A DNA stretch of 37,296 nucleotides from a virus. Numbering within the stretch: position 1 is the stretch's first letter; the number at the start of each line of letters is the position of its first letter. Under the pieces are notes generated by a model. That model was given only the letters and a program-made list of their open reading frames with translations, searched no databases and was not told where the DNA came from. The stretch is from positions 1 through 37,296 of the IMG/VR virus record IMGVR_UViG_3300046167_000024; one strand, written 5' to 3'. Both the position numbers and the translations under genes were made by a program. Of the stretch, positions 32,919 to 37,296 are shown in pieces.

Positions 32919-33681
32919 CCCATGTGTCCTTACCGCTGATGATACCGTCAGGCTGATAGACCTTAGCGTCCCACCATGAACTGGTGAAGTCCTTGATCTT
33001 GTTAGCCTGTAGCATGTCACTAGCGTCCTTCATAGGCAGCTTGACGATCTTCAGCTTGTTAGGGCTGAATAAGTCCTTGACATCCTCTACAGCTTGCTTA
33101 CCGGCCTTGTCGTTGTCGAAGCACACCACGATGTTGTCGTAGCCCTCTAGCCACTCTAGCTGCTCTTTGATTTCCTTAGCAGCCGCAGATGCACCAGAAC
33201 GCAACGACACGACATCATAGTTATTGCCCACCATCTCAGACACAGACAGGCAGTCCAGTTCACCTTCAGTGATCGTCAGGTACTTACCGCGACCCTTACA
33301 CACCTGCTGACCGAACAAGCCGACACCCTCAGTGCTACCAGTGACAAAGAAGTCTTTGTTTTTCACTAGGCGTACCTTGGTGCCCTTGACCTCGTCGGTG
33401 TCGCAGGCGTAGTATGGGTAGATGTGCTTGGATATTTTACCCTGAGAGTCATACTCAACTGTCACACCGTACTTCTTGCACGTGTTCTGGCTGATACGTC
33501 TATCAGGAATATCTGCAATGACTCCTGTCAACTCTAGCTTCCTCCGCAGTGGTGTAGGTTCTACCGTGGTTTTGCCGTTGGGCTTGCCTACAGCGTGGCA
33601 GGAGAAGCAATAGCTCCCACCGTCGCTGTAGACTGCCTTAGCGTCAGATGAGCCGCACTGATCGCACGACTCGTGACCCAT
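32746..33681 (-). CDS. DNA primase, zinc finger and TOPRIM, T7 gp4-like
   Basis: The primase half of a gp4-like system has CDQC (6-9) and CFSC (25-28) as zinc ligands, then LTITEGELDCLSV and VVCFDNDKAGKQA as the TOPRIM catalytic core. ATG 33681 lies just beyond the stop of the SSB-like gene; TTG 33702 also fits. Homology to gp4 ends at about GKDTWD near 32925; the last 55 or so residues to the stop at 32746 are a frame-shadow of the helicase. It supplies RNA primers for DNA synthesis. Confidence 0.82.
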   Translation of the reverse strand: MGHESCDQCGSSDAKAVYSDGGSYCFSCHAVGKPNGKTTVEPTPLRRKLELTGVIADIPDRRISQNTCKKYGVTVEYDSQGKISKHIYPYYACDTDEVKGTKVRLVKNKDFFVTGSTEGVGLFGQQVCKGRGKYLTITEGELDCLSVSEMVGNNYDVVSLRSGASAAAKEIKEQLEWLEGYDNIVVCFDNDKAGKQAVEDVKDLFSPNKLKIVKLPMKDASDMLQANKIKDFTSSWWDAKVYQPDGIISGKDTWDASDQQDQGAEYSISVAGTQQPHQRIQTLRASDDHVRLRYGQESDGAGARVLPAERY

Positions 33682-33685
33682 GAAC

Positions 33686-34063
33686 TTAGAGTGCTGAGTC
33701 AACACCAGCCGCACCCATCTCTAACACACGAATACCGTCCATGTATACAGGCACACCGTACACAGGATGCTCGTCACCGTACTTGTACGAGATACGCACC
33801 GTAGAGCCTGCTGGAATGTCACCACCAAACGTCTCACCTTCTGCGTCTATCACACGCACTGGGTACTTGCTGGCGAACTTTCGTTGCATGATAGCATCGT
33901 CACCCTCGCCGTAGGACTTCAGTCGAACACCCTTGCTGGACAGTTCGTTACTTGTGTCATCATTCAGTGTCAGAGTCACAGTATATCGTCCGGTGTCTTT
34001 ACCTTCGTAGACCTCAGTCTCTTTAACGTTGATGAATTGTGCTTTACCTTCAATTACCGCCAT
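33686..34063 (-). CDS. Single-stranded DNA-binding protein-like (OB-fold)
   Basis: The 125-residue protein is beta-rich with aromatic and basic positions like phage OB-fold SSB proteins, and it precedes the primase, helicase and polymerase genes as gp2.5-like genes do. It lacks the acidic, phenylalanine-ended tail of T7 gp2.5 and is far shorter than that 232-residue protein, ending GAAGVDSAL. GGAGAACGA, 9 bases before ATG 34063, is a repeated ribosome-site context in this arm. The assignment is by position and composition, so moderate. Confidence 0.6.
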   Translation of the reverse strand: MAVIEGKAQFINVKETEVYEGKDTGRYTVTLTLNDDTSNELSSKGVRLKSYGEGDDAIMQRKFASKYPVRVIDAEGETFGGDIPAGSTVRISYKYGDEHPVYGVPVYMDGIRVLEMGAAGVDSAL

Positions 34064-34101
34064 TTATCGTTCTCCTATAGTTAGCGATTGAACAGTTAGT
34101 T

Positions 34102-34124
34102 GTAATGAATTTATCGTTCATTAC
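34102..34124. promoter_or_regulatory. Operator-like palindrome at the replication promoter
   Basis: GTAATGAA (34102-34109) and TTCATTAC (34117-34124) are perfect inverted arms around TTTATCG. The palindrome lies at the expected start of the transcript from the minus-strand promoter at 34131-34158, so a bound protein could block it. Confidence 0.5.
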
Positions 34125-34130
34125 CATAGT

Positions 34131-34158
34131 AGTATACCACAGTTTTCCTATAATGCAA
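34131..34158 (-). promoter_or_regulatory. Probable minus-strand promoter for replication genes
   Basis: On the minus strand, TATACT (34136-34131) with an extended TGG before it, a 16-base spacer and TTGCAT (34158-34153) form a plausible sigma70 site; the -10 is close to consensus and the -35 poor. It would read into the SSB-like gene at 34063 and the replication genes. Confidence 0.5.
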
Positions 34159-34333
34159 GCTCCTCCTGTATAAAATATTCACTATTGAAGTCATCAGCCT
34201 CGTCTGGACGGTATAGTGCATCGTTGCTGTATTGTGCACAAGTGCTGCACAAGTCGAGGAATTCCCCAGTGATCTTGTCTTTTCTGGACAACTCGTGATT
34301 CTCTAGAATTATATTACATGCCTTGCATCGCAT
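34148..34333 (-). CDS. Small zinc-finger-like protein
   Basis: The 61-residue protein starts MRCKACNIILENHELSRKD and has CSTC at 29-32, giving two CxxC pairs that likely bind zinc. The rest is acidic, ending EELAL. I recall this short layout, CxxC then ELSRKD and a second CxxC, from many phages without a known function. It ends at the replication promoter and its start shares one base with the previous gene's TAA. Confidence 0.75.
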   Translation of the reverse strand: MRCKACNIILENHELSRKDKITGEFLDLCSTCAQYSNDALYRPDEADDFNSEYFIQEELAL

Positions 34334-34557
34334 TAGTGTAGTTCCTCTCGTGAAAATAAATCGTTGTGTATTGCCTGCACTTCTGACAGTGGTCGGTTCT
34401 CTAGGTCTTGTGTCATGTGATCCGCTGCCATTGCCAGCATTTCGTGCACACTACAGGAGTTTAGTTTGTAGTCCACCAAGTCGCGTATCATGCGGTCAAT
34501 AGGGTCTAGTTCGTCGGGATCTGTCACGTCTACATCATAGCTGTATGAATCACTCAC
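34333..34557 (-). CDS. Small acidic protein, unknown function
   Basis: The 74-residue acidic protein begins MSDSYSYDVDVTDPDELDPI and is helical after residue 25. GTG 34557 has AGGAGG 7 bases upstream and overlaps the previous stop (GTGA). No motif is recognised. It belongs to the early-looking cluster of tiny genes. Confidence 0.65.
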   Translation of the reverse strand: MSDSYSYDVDVTDPDELDPIDRMIRDLVDYKLNSCSVHEMLAMAADHMTQDLENRPLSEVQAIHNDLFSREELH

Positions 34558-35042
34558 GCTGCTACCTCCTGTTGATTGAAAAAGTGTCTGCTGGCGTTAG
34601 TCCAGCGCATGTCGATTATATCAGCTTTGCTGGCGTAGTACAAGCGATAGGCTGCTATAGAACAATCGCGCTTGTATTCGTCGGGCATACACTGGGGCGG
34701 TTGTGTGTGGTGTACATTCCACGGCATACCCTCTGGCGGCTCTCTGAGCGCGTCACGGCACTTTTGGATGGTTAGGTGTGTCTTGTGATAGCGTCGTGTG
34801 TATTCGTCGCCTAGGGCCATCATATGGTCATAGAGCCAACGATAGTTACTGGTGCACTCTCTAGTCCATACAGTGCTGGGATGGTTCTTGTGTGTTGTTT
34901 TGTACACTGCACGCTCGCTGTTGAACTCGTGGTGAGCCGTAGAGAGCATTTGTGCGCTCTCTAGGATCATTTTTACCACGTGCTTGTCGCACTGCTGCTG
35001 CGCTGCCCGTGTTGGGCACTTGTCCAGATAGAATATGTTCAT
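34554..35042 (-). CDS. Conserved phage protein with DKHVVKM motif
   Basis: The 162-residue protein opens MNIFYLDKCPTRAAQQQCDK, then HVVKMILESAQMLSTAHHEF and KTTHKNHPSTVWTRE (about 48-62), with many histidines and tryptophans. I recall this family of helical proteins, starting with an IF-LD pattern and DKHVVKM, from T4-like and marine phages as unannotated; DNA glycosylase labels sometimes given to it cannot be supported here. The histidine-rich, helical layout suggests a metal or nucleic acid role, unproven. Confidence 0.7.
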   Translation of the reverse strand: MNIFYLDKCPTRAAQQQCDKHVVKMILESAQMLSTAHHEFNSERAVYKTTHKNHPSTVWTRECTSNYRWLYDHMMALGDEYTRRYHKTHLTIQKCRDALREPPEGMPWNVHHTQPPQCMPDEYKRDCSIAAYRLYYASKADIIDMRWTNASRHFFNQQEVAA

Positions 35043-35314
35043 GCCTCGAATGCTCCTGTTATATCTGTGTCTATCAAGTCTGCCAGTTCTTGCTCTGCTG
35101 TGTCAAGTATGTCGTGTGCATATTGCTTCGCTTCGTCCTCTGACGTAGCAGACACGACCATTTCTACATTTACTACGTACTCTACCGGCACGCTATCGTC
35201 CGGCTCGTGCAGCGCCTCGATTGCTCTCGTGTCACTGGTGGCGCGTAGCGAGTCCATGTGATCCGCTACACTCCTGCCACCAATGCTCACACCTAATTGC
35301 TCGAATAAATCCAT
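35039..35314 (-). CDS. Small acidic protein, unknown function
   Basis: The 91-residue protein has a strand-rich segment VPVEYVVNVEMVVSATSEDE near 43-62, then a helix (EAKQYAHDILDTAEQELADL), a layout of small beta-alpha phage proteins without a known role. AGGAG 9 bases before ATG 35314 gives good translation, and the stop overlaps the next gene by ATGA. Confidence 0.65.
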   Translation of the reverse strand: MDLFEQLGVSIGGRSVADHMDSLRATSDTRAIEALHEPDDSVPVEYVVNVEMVVSATSEDEAKQYAHDILDTAEQELADLIDTDITGAFEA

Positions 35315-35332
35315 TGTCTTATGCTCCTGTTG

Positions 35333-35503
35333 TTATGCGTTGTTGATATTCTCTATCAGTTCTTCGACCCTGTCAATATGGTTTTGCAATATTTGCCATT
35401 CCACTTCGTCTCGCGCCTCCCTCGAATCCGTCACCATGCTTTTTTTGATCTTCTCTAGTTCGCCTACAATCTGGTGTAGGCACACACCATCTGGTGCGCT
35501 CAT
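35333..35503 (-). CDS. Small charged helical protein
   Basis: The 56-residue frame begins MSAPDGVCLHQIVGELEKIK and is helical throughout with many glutamates and lysines (HIDRVEELIENINNA at the end). AGGAA lies just before ATG 35503, with GGAGC further upstream. No family is recognised. It follows the 34-residue membrane gene by 4 bases. Confidence 0.65.
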   Translation of the reverse strand: MSAPDGVCLHQIVGELEKIKKSMVTDSREARDEVEWQILQNHIDRVEELIENINNA

Positions 35504-35507
35504 GTTC

Positions 35508-35612
35508 CTATGCTCCTATAATTAATCCTATTGTGAATCCCCAGATCCACCAAAGGCATCCCTTCCAGAATGGTAGATCCTGCGATGTCTCTTGCTCTAG
35601 TTCTTCGCTCAT
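35508..35612 (-). CDS. Tiny single-pass membrane protein
   Basis: The 34-residue frame starts at ATG 35612 with AGGAG 9 bases upstream. After an acidic start (SEELEQETSQD), residues 15-33 form a membrane helix rich in tryptophan (FWKGCLWWIWGFTIGLIIG). Such peptides can disturb host membrane functions early in infection, but the role is unknown. Confidence 0.6.
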   Translation of the reverse strand: MSEELEQETSQDLPFWKGCLWWIWGFTIGLIIGA

Positions 35613-35624
35613 GTCTACAGTCTC

Positions 35625-35768
35625 CTATTTACTCAACTCAATAATGAACATATACACCAGCCCTAGCCACATGAACATCACTGGCACTGCCATAGCTGAT
35701 CCCGACACGATGCCGTCGATGATCTGATTGCGTCTCCTGCGCTGTCGTTTCTGTTTTGCTGTCCTCAT
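35625..35768 (-). CDS. Small membrane protein with basic N-terminus
   Basis: The 47-residue product starts at ATG 35768, with GGAG 9 bases upstream; the frame is open further but has no better start. It has an arginine-rich start (MRTAKQKRQRRRRNQ) and a membrane helix around 24-44 (SAMAVPVMFMWLGLVYMFII). The basic end should stay in the cytoplasm. It is the third tiny gene in this cluster of eight, role unknown. Confidence 0.6.
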   Translation of the reverse strand: MRTAKQKRQRRRRNQIIDGIVSGSAMAVPVMFMWLGLVYMFIIELSK

Positions 35769-35772
35769 GCTG

Positions 35773-35946
35773 TTATGCTCCAAAGTAATAGCTGCTAGTG
35801 TTGGTGTTAGTCTGCAAGGCGCTACCATTTTTGTTTGGTATGCCGTGAACCTTAGCTAGGCGCTTTAGCTCTGCTTTGTATTTCTCTTGGCTATAGGTTA
35901 GCAGTTGCTCGTTGCCGTTCAAGTAAATTTTGTATATAAAACTCAT
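35773..35946 (-). CDS. Small basic protein, unknown function
   Basis: The 57-residue product is preferred from ATG 35946 with GGAGG 9 bases upstream rather than ATG 35967. It reads MSFIYKIYLNGNEQLLTYSQ, a likely strand pair, and then a lysine-rich helix; the tail is polar. No known family. Confidence 0.6.
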   Translation of the reverse strand: MSFIYKIYLNGNEQLLTYSQEKYKAELKRLAKVHGIPNKNGSALQTNTNTSSYYFGA

Positions 35947-35950
35947 GTTG

Positions 35951-36136
35951 TTATGCCTCCATTGCATGTATGTCGAATTGCTTATGAATTAGTTTCAAAT
36001 CAAGTTTGCCGTACTCACTGACAGTGAAAAACCCAGCGTTATAGATGCGTTCAAAACTACGTTCTAGGCGTGCTAGTTCTTCGATTGTGTTTGCCTTGTT
36101 TAAGCGTTGCAATGCTGATTTATATTCCTCTGACAT
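35951..36136 (-). CDS. Small helical protein, unknown function
   Basis: The 61-residue product from ATG 36136 is helical (SALQRLNKANTIEELARLER), with a GGGGGA stretch upstream as a weak ribosome site. Starting further upstream would give 98 residues, which is less likely because it would run into the previous gene. No motif is recognised. Confidence 0.55.
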   Translation of the reverse strand: MSEEYKSALQRLNKANTIEELARLERSFERIYNAGFFTVSEYGKLDLKLIHKQFDIHAMEA

Positions 36137-36138
36137 GT

Positions 36139-36378
36139 CTATACGTCCCCCACTAATCTGTGCAGTTCTTTTTGTGGCACTTGTTCCACTGGTGAAGTAA
36201 CACCCGTCAGCCACTTGTTGATGTGCTTGCTGGTAGTCACCGACCATTTCTTTTCAGTGCGAATGTATCGACCAGAGGGCAGTAGTGCAGCCACTGGTGT
36301 TTCATAGCTGAAGAATACCACAGCACCACACGTCAGGCTGAGTTCAGTTTGGTTTGATCCGTATTGTCGTAATTTCAT
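36139..36378 (-). CDS. Conserved small phage protein, unknown function
   Basis: The 79-residue protein begins MKLRQYGSNQTELSLTCGAV, continues with VVFFSYETPVAALLPSG, and has WSVTTSKHINKWLTG near 45-59. I recall this layout (a FSY-TPVA strand, then TTS-H-NKWL) as a common unnamed phage family. AGGAG, 9 bases before ATG 36378, is part of the repeated TAGGAGAACGA context. The role is unknown. Confidence 0.75.
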   Translation of the reverse strand: MKLRQYGSNQTELSLTCGAVVFFSYETPVAALLPSGRYIRTEKKWSVTTSKHINKWLTGVTSPVEQVPQKELHRLVGDV

Positions 36379-36390
36379 TTTGTCGTTCTC

Positions 36391-36579
36391 CTATGATGCG
36401 TAATCGTATTCTGTGGCTTCTGACCACTTGGTATAGGTGCTTGCAGCCATTGTGCCCATGATAGCCTCACGTGCCTCTAGCGTGTAGGTATTGGGCAATG
36501 TAACCTCAGCGTATATATCGCCATTGTCATTAAGTAGCACATAGTGCACGTTGTGTTCTTTCCATTCCAAACAGGTCAT
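36391..36579 (-). CDS. Small protein, unknown function
   Basis: The 62-residue product starts at ATG 36579, with GGAGAACGAC before it. It reads MTCLEWKEHNVHYVLLNDNG, a short beta-hairpin-like pattern, followed by a helical, acidic end. A longer open frame upstream has no ribosome site. The palindrome at 36616-36641 lies in its leader. Confidence 0.6.
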   Translation of the reverse strand: MTCLEWKEHNVHYVLLNDNGDIYAEVTLPNTYTLEAREAIMGTMAASTYTKWSEATEYDYAS

Positions 36580-36615
36580 GTCGTTCTCCGTCGTTGTTAT
36601 CTTAGTGTAATCACT

Positions 36616-36641
36616 GGAGCCTACTGGTGTCAATAGGCTCC
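36616..36641 (-). promoter_or_regulatory. Palindrome overlapping a possible -35 box
   Basis: GGAGCCTA (36616-36623) and TAGGCTCC (36634-36641) are perfect 8-bp inverted arms around a 10-base loop. The minus strand of the loop holds TTGACA (36633-36628), and TACACT (36609-36604) lies 18 bases downstream, so a weak minus-strand promoter overlapped by an operator is plausible. It could also be an RNA hairpin or terminator for the gene at 36658. Confidence 0.45.
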
Positions 36642-36657
36642 TATGATGCACTAGATG

Positions 36658-36897
36658 TTACGCCCGTACCTTGTGAATCCTACCGTCGCGTGCGAATACT
36701 TCCCTATACGGTGCGTCGTTGACTGTCTCAATTTCTCTGAAGTGTGGATATTTCTTTATGTCGTCTTTGTGTGCCAGTACATATCTAACATCGCCCGTCT
36801 TGTTCCCATCAATCCAGCAGTCTACCCATATCTCGTAGGTATTCCACCCTTCTCGTGCCAGTTCCGTCTCTTGTTGTGCTTGTTGTATGTAGTCCAT
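36658..36897 (-). CDS. First gene of the minus-strand arm, unknown function
   Basis: The 79-residue product starts at ATG 36897 with AAGGGG upstream; the frame stays open into the terminal repeat, but no ribosome site is seen there. It is acidic and aromatic (WNTYEIWVDCWIDGNKTGDV), with a likely beta core and DDIKKYPHF after it. It is the first gene behind the proposed right-end promoter, so it is likely expressed early. No family is recognised. Confidence 0.65.
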   Translation of the reverse strand: MDYIQQAQQETELAREGWNTYEIWVDCWIDGNKTGDVRYVLAHKDDIKKYPHFREIETVNDAPYREVFARDGRIHKVRA

Positions 36898-37045
36898 GGC
36901 TGCGCCCCTTGTTGTTAATGTGAAGCCATTGTGACCCATAGAATGCACACTGTCAACAACATTTGTTCCTATCGAATCACAGGTCTTGATAGGTAGAATC
37001 AATTGGACTGTGGTTACTGGGGTGTGCTGGGGTGTGCTAGAGGCT
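36898..37045. other. Non-coding region before the right terminal repeat
   Basis: Apart from the possible promoter, this stretch holds no gene. Near its end GGGGTGTGCT occurs twice in a row, and CTGGGGTGTGCTAGAGG (37027-37043) ends 2 bases before the right repeat; the same 17 bases occur inside the repeat. With the repeat copy this makes 36898-37296 gene-free. Confidence 0.5.
36928..36956 (-). promoter_or_regulatory. Possible early minus-strand promoter
   Basis: On the minus strand TTGACA (36956-36951) is followed after 17 bases by CACAAT (36933-36928), a 4/6 match to the -10. It reads into the gene at 36897 and the whole minus-strand arm. No better candidate was seen in 36898-37045. Confidence 0.4.
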
Positions 37046-37267
37046 CCTACTCTGGCCCACACTTGTCCACTCTTGTCAACTCTTTTTTTCTCTTGACATC
37101 TCGTGTCATCTATGGTTGCGCCCTAGAGTCACTCAGGTTTTTCTCTTGTTGTCAAGTGTTGACACGAGGACTATTGTGTGCTATCTAAGACTCATGCAGG
37201 AATCATGCCAACTCTTGTGCAATCTTTTGTTGACATGAGGGCTGGGGTGTGCTAGAGGGGACGGGGG
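37046..37267. repeat. Right copy of the 222-bp terminal direct repeat
   Basis: Matches 1-222 exactly as far as I can read. The copy is not at the exact end of the sequence, since 29 further bases follow. The promoter-like units recur at 37159-37187 and 37230-37258. Confidence 0.9.
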
Positions 37268-37296
37268 AGGGGCTGGCGTCTGTTGTAAATCTATAG
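37268..37296. other. 29-base tail beyond the terminal repeat
   Basis: After the repeat the sequence reads AGGGGCTGGCGT and onward, unlike base 223 on, where the left copy continues TACCGC. A simple circular overlap would continue TACCGC. The tail may be an assembly branch, a variant or flanking DNA. No match elsewhere in the window was seen. Confidence 0.6.

Noticed and set aside
32919-33020. Long helicase N-terminus from 33020
   Set aside because: The first 34 residues do not resemble helicase linkers and mirror the primase frame; ATG 32918 has a ribosome site.
34554-35042. Naming this a pyrimidine-dimer glycosylase
   Set aside because: The DKHVVKM family is sometimes so labelled, but no catalytic motif of that enzyme is visible.
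1-37296. Treating the window as a simple circular genome closed through the 222-bp overlap
   Set aside because: The 29 bases after the right copy do not match the sequence after the left copy, so the overlap is not a clean circular closure.
1-37296. tRNA genes, CRISPR arrays and insertion sequences
   Set aside because: No cloverleaf, spaced repeats or transposase were found on reading; absence of a tRNA is from inspection only.

Overview
The window is an essentially complete genome of a lytic, short-tailed (podovirus-like) tailed phage of about 37 kb. A 222-bp direct repeat (1-222 and 37046-37267) sits at the two ends. No integrase, repressor, transposase, tRNA or CRISPR was seen. There is also no phage RNA polymerase, although the replication genes are T7-like (family A DNA polymerase, gp4-like primase and helicase, endonuclease I, gp1.7/DUF3310 protein). 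The clear promoters are host sigma70-type. Gene content (T7-like replication, class I ribonucleotide reductase, MazG-like pyrophosphohydrolase, marine-type small proteins) most resembles marine podoviruses such as the Roseobacter phage SIO1/cobavirus group (Zobellviridae). That placement is from memory of gene content, not a search, and the host is not determined.

The plus-strand arm (447-24193) carries virion and lysis genes: a small terminase with AT-hook-like motifs, an M15 peptidase, the large terminase, portal, scaffold and major capsid protein (closed by a strong terminator), a holin-like protein, tail tube components, a set of tail fibre, adhesin, chaperone and tailspike genes (12109-17584), small membrane proteins probably linked to lysis, and four large alanine/glycine-rich proteins that are probably ejected with the DNA. 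Two near-identical sigma70 promoters (376-404 and 5746-5774) drive this arm, and promoter-like copies lie inside the terminal repeat.

The minus-strand arm (36897 down to 24211) starts with about eleven tiny genes of unknown role. Then come an SSB-like protein, TOPRIM primase, DnaB/gp4-type helicase, DNA polymerase, GIY-YIG protein, RecB/Cas4-like nuclease, Holliday-junction resolvase, DUF3310 protein, NrdA, several small proteins, MazG-like protein and NrdB. The order reads as host takeover, replication and recombination, then nucleotide supply. The two arms converge on a hairpin at 24182-24199.

The most notable signal is three places where what looks like one protein is split across two overlapping frames, each needing the same +1 shift: the fibre anchor and fibre (12109/12251), an 84-residue virion protein at a CCC-TAG site (17329/17405), and the gp4-like primase and helicase (around 32918). 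This is either +1 recoding or reinitiation used repeatedly, or three single-base insertions in the assembly. Several genes shorter than 60 codons were recovered by reading frames directly, including 1179-1322, 2567-2734, 4781-4912, 17597-17758, 26143-26307, 28537-28716, 35333-35503 and 35508-35612.
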